Counted from the stretch's first letter, positions 1 through 6,727 are shown. The stretch: 7,370 bases of DNA from Acidobacteriaceae bacterium (GCA_027307295.1 DAHUXF010000135.1:1-7370); one strand, 5' to 3'. Notes: generated by a model from the letters alone, not told the origin. Numbers and translations: made by a program.

Positions 1-200
1 AAGAATAGACAAGTCCATTGCAGATATCGCACCTATACACCCGAAATCCAATTTACCCGCGCATGCCTGCCATCAGGCTTTGCGGAGATTCGGACTCGGC
101 CGATTAGAACAATAAACGCTAATTAAAGGGTATTTTCTGAGCCTCCGCACCAGCCACAGGTTGAGGATACGATTGCCAGCGATGTTACGCAGGCGTCTGA

Positions 201-383
201 TGCAGACCACGAAAAGACACAAGCCGGAGTGTGCGGGACATTCTGGGTCACGCGAATATCGACGTGACCCAAAATGTTTGCGGTAAGTGTTGGTGGGAAG
301 AGCGAGGGGATGCGGTCACCCCTGAAATGTCAAGGCCTTCTGCCAAGACCGAAAAAGCTCTTAAAAACCACTTGACATTTTAA
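201..383 (+). pseudogene. Relic of a tyrosine recombinase (phage-type integrase) C-terminus
   Basis: Reading the frame through position 231 gives VRDILGHANIDVTQNV, then CGKCWWEER, ending at TAA 381-383. The LGHANIDVTQNV-Y-GK-WWEER layout is the C-terminal end of a tyrosine-recombinase catalytic domain: the LGH box followed by the nucleophilic Tyr. Here the residue in the Tyr position is Cys (codon TGC, 279-281), so strand cleavage would be lost. Upstream the frame closes at TGA 198-200, and an adjacent frame (around 203-226) reads DADHEKTQ, which resembles the stretch that normally precedes the LGH box. That suggests a frameshift as well. The rest of the enzyme is not recognisable in 1-200. 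The tail also seems altered after WWEER. Family assignment is from remembered conservation; that this is a dead remnant is inferred from the stop, the shift and the missing Tyr. Confidence 0.7.
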
Positions 384-400
384 ACTGTGTACCATACAGT
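372..400 (+). promoter_or_regulatory. Sigma-70-type promoter for the padR-like gene
   Basis: A perfect -35 box TTGACA (372-377) is followed by a 17-bp spacer and a -10 box TACAGT (395-400, four of six consensus positions). The predicted start is near 407, leaving only about 10 nt of leader before the ATG at 417. No good Shine-Dalgarno sequence is present there, so translation may be nearly leaderless. The -35 box sits in the last codons of the integrase relic (ttg aca ttt taa), so this promoter is joined to the old integrase end. Confidence 0.7.
384..400 (+). promoter_or_regulatory. Probable PadR operator (17-bp inverted repeat)
   Basis: ACTGTGTACCATACAGT is an inverted repeat: ACTGTGT and ATACAGT pair at six of seven positions around a 3-bp centre. 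It fills the end of the spacer and the whole -10 box of the promoter. PadR proteins are dimers that typically repress their own operon through such dyads, so autorepression by the gene starting at 417 is the natural reading. The dyad is seen directly; its function is inferred. Confidence 0.55.
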
Positions 401-416
401 ATGTTTCGCATAGGTT

Positions 417-785
417 ATGGCACACAGCACACAACCCGGAACGTCCGACCTCTTCGAAAACCTCCGTCTCGAACTCCGCCGCGGCTGCCTGGTTCTGGCC
501 GTCCTGGTAACGCTCCGGACCGAGCAGTACGGCTACACGTTGCGGAAGGTTCTGGCCGAGCACGGAATGGAGATTGACGAAGGCACTCTCTACCCGTTGC
601 TGCGGCGGCTGGAGAGTCAAGGCCTGCTCAATAGCCAATGGCGCGAAGAAGACAAACGCAACAAGCGGTTTTACCGGCTATCGCCCGAAGGCAAGCAGAT
701 TCTGAAGCAACTGCTCGCCGAGTGGCAGGGCATTAATTCTTCACTGGATGAAATTTTAAAGGAGCCGTCTCATGGAACTTCTTGA
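417..785 (+). CDS. PadR-family transcriptional regulator
   Basis: This 122-aa protein carries a complete PadR winged-helix domain. The N-terminal helix includes LRLELRRGCLVLAVLVTL (about 16-33); YGYTLRKVL (38-46) follows; the recognition segment is EGTLYPLLRRLESQGLL (55-71); Trp75 and the wing RFYRLSPEG (84-92) come next, and a C-terminal dimerisation helix is LLAEWQGINSSLDEILK. Length is close to the usual 105-120 aa of short PadR proteins. It would act as a cytoplasmic DNA-binding dimer, usually repressing its own operon in response to a ligand or envelope signal, which is unknown here. The ATG at 417 is the first usable start after the promoter, though it lacks a clear ribosome binding site. 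Its end overlaps the next gene by 14 bp, so the two are an operon and probably translationally coupled. Intact and likely functional. Confidence 0.9.
   Translation: MAHSTQPGTSDLFENLRLELRRGCLVLAVLVTLRTEQYGYTLRKVLAEHGMEIDEGTLYPLLRRLESQGLLNSQWREEDKRNKRFYRLSPEGKQILKQLLAEWQGINSSLDEILKEPSHGTS
758..764 (+). promoter_or_regulatory. Ribosome binding site for the HAAS-like gene
   Basis: AAAGGAG lies 7 nt before the ATG at 772 and inside the end of the padR-like gene. It fixes the start of the downstream membrane protein at 772 rather than at a later Met. Confidence 0.75.
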
Positions 786-1653
786 TCGTTATTTGCACGC
801 CATCAAATTCTGGCTGCCCAGGGCGCAGCAGGATGATATTGTCGCGGAACTGTCGGAAGACATTCGGTCTCAAATCGAGGAACAGGAGGCCAAACTCGGG
901 CGCAAGCTTAACGACGCGGAGATCGCATCCATTCTTATGGAGCGTGGCCGCCCGTTGTTCGTGGCAAACCGGTATTTGCCGCAGCAATATTTGATCGGCC
1001 CGATTCTGTTTCCCGTTTACCGCGTTGTGGTGACCATCGTAGTCCTGTGCTACCTGGTACCTCGGCTCTTGCTGTGGATCGGCCTGATGCTTCTTGATCC
1101 GATTTATCGCTCACCGCATGCCGTGACGGCTTATCTGACGCGCGCATGGCCAACATTCTGGAATGCGACTTTCATTGCCATTGGCGTCGTCACGGCTGTC
1201 TTCGCAGTCCTGGAAAGGGTGCAATCCAAAACCAGATTTCTCGAGAACTGGGATCCACGCAAGCTGCCTCCCGTGCGCGACCCCAACCGGATCCCGCGAT
1301 TCAATCCCATCCTGGAGCTGACGGCCAACCTGGTCTTCGCTGTGTGGTGGGTGAGCGGCATGTGGTCTCAAATCATTTTCGACCGTGCAGGCGTTCGCAT
1401 CGTGCTCACGCCCGCCTGGCACGGTTTCTTCTGGGCTTTCCTATTTATCGCCATGGCCAACATCGTCCTGGCGGCAGTCAACCTGTTTCGCCGCTATTGG
1501 ACATGGCCCCGTGCCAGCATCCGGCTGGTTCTTGACAGTGCCAGCGCGGTTGCATGCTGCTGGCTGTTCAAGGCGAACCTTCTGGCCGAAATCAGCACTC
1601 CGCAGCTTGCGCCTACAAAGGCTGCGGAGATTGTGAATGCGATCAACACCTAA
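772..1653 (+). CDS. HAAS-type membrane protein partnered with PadR, probably truncated by an in-frame stop
   Basis: A 293-aa protein. Residues 1-70 form a charged helical domain (LLDRYLHAIKFWLP, then DDIVAELSEDIRSQIEEQEAKLGRK, LNDAEIASILMERGRP) like the HAAS / permease-prefix helical domains found next to PadR genes. GRPLFVANRYLPQQYLIGP leads into hydrophobic segments at about 74-107, 129-149, 183-203, 217-239 and 249-267, so it is a polytopic inner-membrane protein. Family members are usually thought to work with the neighbouring PadR as a membrane sensor or partner; the signal is unknown. The start is set by AAAGGAG at 758-764. The TAA at 1651-1653 seems premature: the same frame continues without another stop into a further membrane helix and basic tail (1654-1740). 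The product may still insert in the membrane but lacks the last helix. HAAS assignment is by pattern, not by search. Confidence 0.7.
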   Translation: MELLDRYLHAIKFWLPRAQQDDIVAELSEDIRSQIEEQEAKLGRKLNDAEIASILMERGRPLFVANRYLPQQYLIGPILFPVYRVVVTIVVLCYLVPRLLLWIGLMLLDPIYRSPHAVTAYLTRAWPTFWNATFIAIGVVTAVFAVLERVQSKTRFLENWDPRKLPPVRDPNRIPRFNPILELTANLVFAVWWVSGMWSQIIFDRAGVRIVLTPAWHGFFWAFLFIAMANIVLAAVNLFRRYWTWPRASIRLVLDSASAVACCWLFKANLLAEISTPQLAPTKAAEIVNAINT

Positions 1654-1740
1654 GCAACAAAATCATTCCCCTTCGCCGTGATGGTTTGCGTGCTCATTGT
1701 CGCGCTTTCTGACGTGCGCCGGCTGGTCCGTCTCCGGACG
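1654..1740 (+). pseudogene. Severed C-terminal membrane helix of the HAAS-like protein
   Basis: Directly after the TAA at 1651-1653, in the same frame, the sequence reads SFPFAVMVCVLIVALSDVRR and then LVRLR: a membrane helix followed by an Arg-rich cytoplasmic end. That is the kind of ending expected for the HAAS-type family, whose members commonly run beyond 300 aa. A single substitution (for example CAA to TAA) would explain the interruption. A restart at GTG 1678 or ATG 1681 is possible, but no Shine-Dalgarno sequence precedes either. Confidence 0.55.
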
Positions 1741-2040
1741 ACTCGCACGCAGCTGATCCAAAGCGTAGCTCTCATCATTACGCTCGTGGCGATGGCCACG
1801 GGAGCCGGAGCGCAAACGTTACCGACGATTTCGGCCGCTTGGCTGCCCTCAGACGCCAAGATTCGCGAACTCCCGTGGAACATGTCCGATCTCCAACGCA
1901 AACAGTCGCTGGCAGTTGGCTTTCATTCGCCGCAGGGGAAGCGCATCATTTGCTGCGGCCACTTTGAAACAGGAAGTCCTCGACGGTCGATGGTGAGCAG
2001 GTGATTTCGCCGTCCTGAAATCAGCTCCCGCGATGTTGGG
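1741..2040 (+). pseudogene. N-terminal remnant of a secreted beta-lactamase-family serine hydrolase
   Basis: The frame continues from the HAAS tail into a signal peptide (RTQLIQSVALIITLVAMATG, cleavage likely near AGA-Q at about 1810-1815) and then LPSDAKIREL..., QSLAVGFHSPQGKRIICCGH and FETGSPR. This matches the remembered N-terminal pattern of class-C beta-lactamase-like serine hydrolases: a secretion signal, a PSDAEIR-like helix, then strands of the form GIVVGVI-PQG-RRI-YG leading to RPLDGDT. The frame ends at TGA 2002-2004, but another frame around 1988-2017 reads VDGEQVI, consistent with a frameshift inside the RPLDGDTVFEIGS segment. The SxxK catalytic motif and all later parts are absent. 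There is no ATG between the HAAS tail and the signal peptide, which suggests that a small deletion removed the original start and fused the two genes. Confidence 0.5.
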
Positions 2041-2060
2041 TGTGCTGAGAAACGAATAGG

Positions 2061-2082
2061 CTAATTAAAGCCAGAGTGGCTT
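2061..2082 (-). terminator. Candidate weak terminator for the radical SAM operon
   Basis: AAGCCA-GAG-TGGCTT (2068-2082) is a perfect 6-bp hairpin with a 3-nt loop. Read on the minus strand, it is followed by TAATTAG, giving a short TTTAATT tract. It lies about 95 nt downstream of the minus-strand radical SAM stop at 2177, and the plus-strand remnant ends on its other side. The stem is short and the U-tract poor, so this is only a candidate. Confidence 0.35.
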
Positions 2083-2158
2083 GCAGGGCCAGACTACTTC
2101 ACGTAGCAGCGCGGAAAGCCTGGCGGGACCCCTTCGCCGTTTGTCATTCCCTGCAAGC
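2079..2158. repeat. Perfect 10-bp inverted repeat enclosing about 60 bp
   Basis: GCTTGCAGGG (2079-2088) and CCCTGCAAGC (2149-2158) are perfect reverse complements. The enclosed 60 bp holds smaller potential stems, such as CTAC-TTCAC-GTAG (2095-2107) and GGCG...CGCC (2122-2138), so a branched fold is possible. It occupies the 172-bp space between the plus-strand remnants and the convergent end of the radical SAM operon. It may be a 3' structure of the operon transcript or a small repeat element. A chance occurrence cannot be excluded. Confidence 0.4.
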
Positions 2159-2176
2159 AACAGATTCCGGCAGTGC

Positions 2177-4516
2177 CTAAGTATCGCTCACGGTCTGTTC
2201 CACGCTGTCTTTTCTTGCTGCATTCATCTTCCATAGCGGTTGCGGTCGCATCCACTGGCGCTCAGCAGCGCTCCGGTCAGTTGTTGCGGCCTTTCTGACG
2301 ATGCGCTCGCCATTTTTGAAGAGAATAAATCCATTGCTTTCCAGTCCGATGAGATAGGTGAATACACGCTGACGCAACTCTTCAGGACAGCGCGCAAGAA
2401 TTTCAGATACCGCAACGGGCTTGCGCGCCGCAGACAGCAGCAGCTTATAGACCAGTTTGTTGAGTTTCCCGCATTTGCCTTCCAGGACGATCCAATAGTT
2501 GCTTTCATCCTGAGGGGCAGCCAAGGGCATGGATTTTGCCCATTCTAAGAAAGCGCCTGATGTGGGTTCTGCCGGAATGCTGACGCGCTGCTGTATATAA
2601 AGAGGATATAGCCGGCGGTTCTTGACAATTTCACCCAGGTCAAACCTGGATTCTGCAAGGTTGCCATGTACGGCCACGGAAAGCTTGCGGATATCATCAT
2701 CAGTAAGCCCATCCACTTCATCCACCTGGAATAAGCTTGAAGACTTGAAAAAATCCCGGCCATACTTACCGAAGTAAATCATTGTATGCAGAGAATCAGT
2801 TCCTCCGGCCCAGGGCCGAAACAGAACAGCCGGAAAGATCCCGCCATCGTCATCAAAGGATGCGTCAGCGTCTTCGGTGAGGGTCATTCTCTGTCCTGTC
2901 TCGCCGTCAACGCGATAAGCGACTGTCCTGCGAACGTCCGCATCTTTTGTCTCGATCAGCGTGATGCCAAACTTTTCCGGATTCTTTGCGAGCATTGAAG
3001 TGCCGGTGAGAAGAAAGGCGCCCACCCCTCCCGCCGACCAATAATCGCGATTGTTGCGGATGAATTCATAGGTCGCCGTCTTCTCATCCGGGGTTTCGGT
3101 AGGGAAGTCGGTAAAGGCCATCAATTGGCAGGCTATTCCAGCGGTCGCAAAGTTCTTCATGGTAACAGCCATATAGTCCAACTTGGTGCCTTTATCGATG
3201 AGGTCCAAAATCCGCTGATTGCCTGATTCCATACCGAACGAGACACAAACGCATCCCGCTTTCGACATTTTTTGCGCTCGCTCCACGGAAAAGATTCGCT
3301 CCATCCGCAACTCAGCCGCCCATTTGATGTCCAGACCGGCATCTACAATGGCATCTGACAGGCGTTCCAGATAGCCGGGCGCCATAACGTCAACCGCAAA
3401 ATAGACATAATTTATTCCGAAAGCAGTTTTTGCGCTTTGCAGATCGCTGATAACTTGTGCGATGGTGCGTTCCCGCCAGGGTGACGTAGGCTTGTCAGTA
3501 TTCAATCCGTAGTCACAGAAGGTGCAGCGGTTCCAATAGCAACCACGCGTGGGGGAATAGTTTACGCCGCGTTCGGGCGAAAGATACAAATGCCATGGAT
3601 GATCATAGATCGGAGCACCCAGCGCAGAGACGTTTTCATAGCGGATATCGGGGAACTCCAGCTTATCTTCCTGCTTGGAGTAGGTAATCGTATTTGCGAA
3701 TTTATGACCGGCGAACTCGCCGTTCGCCGCAGCTATCTCGCATATGGCGGTTTCTCCCTCCCCGACCACAATGCCATCACAATAGCTGAAGAGTTTTCGC
3801 ATTTTGCTTTTGTCGACCATGTATTTGTACATCTGGGTGATCGCAGTGCCGCCAAAAACCACCTTTTTGGATGGCCATTGCTTCTTCAAAAGCCGGGCAA
3901 AATGGAATGCATGATAAAGCTGATGATCATAGACAATGCTGATCGCGAACAAGTCTCCACCATGGAAATCAGGATCAGGCACGATGTGCTGATGGAAGTA
4001 TCGGTTGAACGGGAAGCACACGCGGTCCGACAGAGACTCATCCAAGAGGTCGTCCATGTTGGCTAAGGAAAAGTGGCCGCCAATCGCCTGCTGGAATCCA
4101 TGATTTTCCGCCGGATAGCACAGGGCGCCAATAACGCCCATATAGCCAGCCAGGATGCTGACGCTTTTCAGATAACGGGGATAGTCAAGGAACCTGTCCT
4201 TGTCGCGAAGAGTCGATACAGCTTCGGTAATTTCCGCAGGATCGATCCGCGGTTTGGCGAGTAATCTGTAATACGCTTCCTGGTCCTGGTAGCCAAGCTC
4301 GCCTGCTTGCTTGAACTTCTCAATATGCCTTTCGATCTCTTCGTACACCCAACGGACGGTATCCGCCTTGACGGCGTCATCCACATACTCAATATTGACA
4401 TCACGCATGACAACATCATCGAAACCTTTGGCGCGCAGATGACCGGCCAGGTAAGCCGTCGCGTGATAAGGAATCGTAGGATCATCGAGCGGGGGATGGA
4501 TCAACACGATCTTCAT
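2177..4516 (-). CDS. Radical SAM protein with B12-binding-like N-terminus and CX4CX2C motif, RiPP-associated
   Basis: A 779-aa protein. Residues 1-265 resemble a cobalamin-binding-type Rossmann domain: IVLIHPPLDDP at the start, YLAGHLRAKGFDDV, then DLFAISIVYDHQL, KKVVFGGTAI (about 217-226) and GIVVGEGETA (about 248-257). An insertion of about 140 residues lies within it and the DxHxxG cobalamin motif is missing. The radical SAM core follows: SPTRGCYWNRCTFCDYGLNT has cysteines at 326, 331 and 334, a CX4CX2C spacing rather than the canonical CX3CX2C. Then come YVYFAVDVM, WAAELRME, the AGCVCVSFGMESG strand (420-432) and FPTETPDE. The last 100 residues look like a winged helix (about 685-740, ending GFILFKNGERIV). 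GGAGGA at 4522-4527 fixes the start. It lies downstream of a CX7C RiPP radical SAM gene on the same strand, so I infer a role in peptide tailoring, possibly C-methylation; the reaction is unknown. Confidence 0.75.
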   Translation of the reverse strand: MKIVLIHPPLDDPTIPYHATAYLAGHLRAKGFDDVVMRDVNIEYVDDAVKADTVRWVYEEIERHIEKFKQAGELGYQDQEAYYRLLAKPRIDPAEITEAVSTLRDKDRFLDYPRYLKSVSILAGYMGVIGALCYPAENHGFQQAIGGHFSLANMDDLLDESLSDRVCFPFNRYFHQHIVPDPDFHGGDLFAISIVYDHQLYHAFHFARLLKKQWPSKKVVFGGTAITQMYKYMVDKSKMRKLFSYCDGIVVGEGETAICEIAAANGEFAGHKFANTITYSKQEDKLEFPDIRYENVSALGAPIYDHPWHLYLSPERGVNYSPTRGCYWNRCTFCDYGLNTDKPTSPWRERTIAQVISDLQSAKTAFGINYVYFAVDVMAPGYLERLSDAIVDAGLDIKWAAELRMERIFSVERAQKMSKAGCVCVSFGMESGNQRILDLIDKGTKLDYMAVTMKNFATAGIACQLMAFTDFPTETPDEKTATYEFIRNNRDYWSAGGVGAFLLTGTSMLAKNPEKFGITLIETKDADVRRTVAYRVDGETGQRMTLTEDADASFDDDGGIFPAVLFRPWAGGTDSLHTMIYFGKYGRDFFKSSSLFQVDEVDGLTDDDIRKLSVAVHGNLAESRFDLGEIVKNRRLYPLYIQQRVSIPAEPTSGAFLEWAKSMPLAAPQDESNYWIVLEGKCGKLNKLVYKLLLSAARKPVAVSEILARCPEELRQRVFTYLIGLESNGFILFKNGERIVRKAATTDRSAAERQWMRPQPLWKMNAARKDSVEQTVSDT

Positions 4517-4521
4517 ATTCG

Positions 4522-4527
4522 TCCTCC
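4522..4527 (-). promoter_or_regulatory. Strong ribosome binding site of the 779-aa radical SAM gene
   Basis: The minus strand reads GGAGGA, then 5 nt, then ATG. It settles the start codon and shows that this gene can be translated independently of the upstream one despite the 213-bp gap. Confidence 0.7.
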
Positions 4528-4643
4528 GTACTGAACTGGCTGATCGATATGAGGCAAGTTACAGCACAATCAAGTCGACCGGTAACCGCAAATCAATGGC
4601 CCAAGAGCTTACGATGGTATGGCTTACACAAGATAAAATCAAC

Positions 4644-4671
4644 GAATTTTTATGAAATATCATCATAATTC
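4644..4671. repeat. AT-rich dyad in the gap between the two radical SAM genes
   Basis: GAATTTTTATGA (4644-4655) and TCATAATTC (4663-4671) pair with a 3-nt bulge around a 7-nt loop, in an AT-rich patch of the 213-bp intergenic gap. On the minus strand a weak promoter-like pair (TTGATT-17-TACCAT, about 4609-4637) lies just downstream. The gap may hold an internal promoter or operator, an intercistronic processing hairpin, or nothing; it contains no convincing gene. Confidence 0.25.
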
Positions 4672-4729
4672 GGCATAGTTCAAAGCGGATAGCCATCAGG
4701 TTAGCCTGGAACGTTATTTCCGGAAGAAA

Positions 4730-6700
4730 TCAATATTTATCTGGCCAAAACTGTCGTGACTTCTTTCTGACTGCCAGAGCAAGATAACGCTCACCTTCAA
4801 CATGTAATAGCCCTTGAAGTGCAAGAGCATTGAGCGCTTTGATGAGCGACTGGTTACGCGAACTGGATTCGTTGTCGCCATCCCCAAATCTTTCGATGAT
4901 CGCGCGCTTGGAGCGAATTCCGTGGCAAAAGTGGTAAACCTCAGCGATCTGACCGCCTAACTTCATCAAACGCGCTTCGCCTGGTCCGCTAGTACTGCGG
5001 GGTCGATTGTCATAGATAAGCAGGAAGCCTGGCCCTTTTTCATAAAACAAATAGCGGTCTTGCTTTTCCCAGCTCTCCTTCCACCGCGCAACTTCGGTCA
5101 ACACGGGATGAATGCGCGCACGGGCCAACTCGGAATTCTGCTGGTTCCGGTCTTCAAAGAAATAGGCAATTCGATCAAAAGCGACTCTTTGCATGGGAAA
5201 TATGTACTGATATTCACGGGCAGGCCGCAGGCTAATGCCATAAGTCTCGCTTTTGAAATGATAAGGACTAAACCTCTCATACATAACCTGCGGCGTGTCA
5301 CCAGGAGGATACAAGTGGCTAATGGAGCGGACCACGTCAGCCATCTCAGCGTAGTCTTCATCGCTTTCCCCCGGGAACCCATAAAGGATATTCCAGACCG
5401 GGCGAATCCCGAGTTCGTAACACCACTTCAGCAGTTGGATGTTTTGGATTCCAGTCACCCCTTTATCCATTAGTTTGAGGACGCGTGTGCTAAAGCTCTC
5501 GATACCCGGTTGTATCTCTCGCACACCGGCAGACTTGAGAGTTACCAGTTGCTCGAAAGAAAGGTTTGCTTTGACTTCATAAAACAGCCCTATGTCCAAA
5601 TCTAGACTAGCCAGTTGAGGAAGAAAAGTCTTCCAGGCCTGGTTCGATAAAATATTGTCCGTTGCCGAAAGCGATAAACAATTGTGTTCGCGCGCCAGAT
5701 TCAGAACTTCCTTCAATGTTGTCTCAGGATTTTTCTGGCGAAACGTCATCGTTCCACCATTTAATCCGCAGAAAGTACAGTGGTGTTTTTCTCCCCACCA
5801 GCAACCACGAGAGCTCTCATAGAATAGTTGTAGCTTGAATGCTCCTTTGAATCCGTTTGCTTCAATCGCCGCGACATAATCGGTGTAGTCAGGAGCGGGG
5901 CTGTGGTTGATATCAACGGGTGTTCCTGCTTCTAAATGACCATCAAAGATGGCCTCACCGTTGCGCGAACTGACACCGGGAATGCGGATGATGCTATCGT
6001 CCCTTGAAATTGCGGACAATAACTGCGGGAAGGTGTATTCGGCCTCGCCGTGAACCACATGATCAACCCACGGAAACGCCCGGACAAACTCATTGCCCAT
6101 CTCGGAATCGACATTGGCGCCGCCAAAGACAATCCTGATCTCAGGGTAAGCAGCCTTGATTCGTTTCGCTATGGCAAGCGAGGCCAGGGACTGGGCGAAG
6201 GTGGTGGTAAATCCGACGATCTTGTATCGCTGCCAATCGACCTGCTGAAATGCTGCATCCAGAAAGCGGGGTATTTCAGATTCTGCCAGGGATTTGAAAT
6301 AGTCATCTCTGCCGGGGTGGCCAGTCATGCTTCGCAACATTGAACCTGCATCGTCGTCGGCCAGCATTTGCTCCCAGCGATTCTGCATCTCTCCAGTGCC
6401 ATCGGCGCCAAACAAATACTGAGAAAAAAACCATTCCTGGTAAAAAAACGCCCCGCCAGCGATATCTTCATAGGCCTTCAGGCCGATCTGGGCGGCAAAC
6501 GTGAAGTTTAAATAATGCAGTTCTGGAGTAAAGCCAGCGTCGGCAATAAGACGCTTGAGGATGCCCATGGCCAGGGATGGTTTTTGAATGGATCCCCATG
6601 GCATGCACACAATGGCAACACGCATCTCGGAACTTGCAGGTGACGGAGCGATGCTGTTGTGTACCATATTCTGCGGAACAGATGTCGCATTGTTTGCCAT
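4730..6700 (-). CDS. RiPP maturation radical SAM protein 1 (B12-type C-methyltransferase family, CX7CX2C)
   Basis: A 656-aa protein, close to the usual 600-650 aa of this family. A variable N-terminus (1-25) is followed by a cobalamin-binding-type domain: MRVAIVCMPWGSIQKPSLAM (26-45), IVGFTTTFAQ (161-170), IVFGGANVDSEMG (190-202) and VVHGEAEYTFPQLL (215-228), with no DxHxxG. The radical SAM signature is SSRGCWWGEKHHCTFCGLNG, cysteines 300, 308 and 311: the CX7CX2C spacing diagnostic of the family. Then ATDNIL, FYEVKANL, PGIESFSTRVLKLMDKG (398-414) and NILYGFPGE. The C-terminal part (about 575-645, ending LLHVEGERYLALAV) resembles a winged-helix segment typical of these enzymes. Family members lie in RiPP clusters and are thought to methylate unactivated carbons of a precursor peptide using SAM, cobalamin and a 4Fe-4S cluster. 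Start 6700 is supported by AGAGGA at 6706-6711; Met26 is the alternative. Confidence 0.85.
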   Translation of the reverse strand: MANNATSVPQNMVHNSIAPSPASSEMRVAIVCMPWGSIQKPSLAMGILKRLIADAGFTPELHYLNFTFAAQIGLKAYEDIAGGAFFYQEWFFSQYLFGADGTGEMQNRWEQMLADDDAGSMLRSMTGHPGRDDYFKSLAESEIPRFLDAAFQQVDWQRYKIVGFTTTFAQSLASLAIAKRIKAAYPEIRIVFGGANVDSEMGNEFVRAFPWVDHVVHGEAEYTFPQLLSAISRDDSIIRIPGVSSRNGEAIFDGHLEAGTPVDINHSPAPDYTDYVAAIEANGFKGAFKLQLFYESSRGCWWGEKHHCTFCGLNGGTMTFRQKNPETTLKEVLNLAREHNCLSLSATDNILSNQAWKTFLPQLASLDLDIGLFYEVKANLSFEQLVTLKSAGVREIQPGIESFSTRVLKLMDKGVTGIQNIQLLKWCYELGIRPVWNILYGFPGESDEDYAEMADVVRSISHLYPPGDTPQVMYERFSPYHFKSETYGISLRPAREYQYIFPMQRVAFDRIAYFFEDRNQQNSELARARIHPVLTEVARWKESWEKQDRYLFYEKGPGFLLIYDNRPRSTSGPGEARLMKLGGQIAEVYHFCHGIRSKRAIIERFGDGDNESSSRNQSLIKALNALALQGLLHVEGERYLALAVRKKSRQFWPDKY

Positions 6701-6727
6701 GGTCGTCCTCTTCTCCGGTCCCGCTTG

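Noticed and set aside
1..200. First 200 bases examined for the rest of the integrase, a tRNA or an attachment site.
   Set aside because: No tRNA cloverleaf, no HxxR-type integrase box and no convincing ORF could be read; only general non-coding-looking sequence.
330..638. Minus-strand ORF of 102 codons across the PadR promoter and gene start.
   Set aside because: It is antisense to a clear PadR gene and its promoter, with no recognisable motif.
118..2070. Identical 11-mers GCTAATTAAAG at 118-128 and 2060-2070, flanking the left-hand module like direct repeats of an insertion.
   Set aside because: Several 11-bp matches are expected by chance in 7.4 kb, these are AT-rich, and nothing else at either site looks like an element end.
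3590..4066. Plus-strand ORF of 158 codons opposite the 779-aa radical SAM gene.
   Set aside because: It lies wholly within the antisense of a well-supported gene with conserved motifs and has no domain pattern of its own.
4549..4668. Plus-strand ORF of 39 codons (starts MRQVTAQSSRPV) in the same gap.
   Set aside because: No Shine-Dalgarno sequence, opposite to the operon, and no recognisable precursor features.
4559..4696. Minus-strand ORF of 45 codons (starts MAIRFELCRIMM) in the gap between the radical SAM genes, considered as a RiPP precursor.
   Set aside because: No ribosome binding site, no recognisable leader or Gly-Gly type cleavage site, and a composition typical of random AT-rich sequence.
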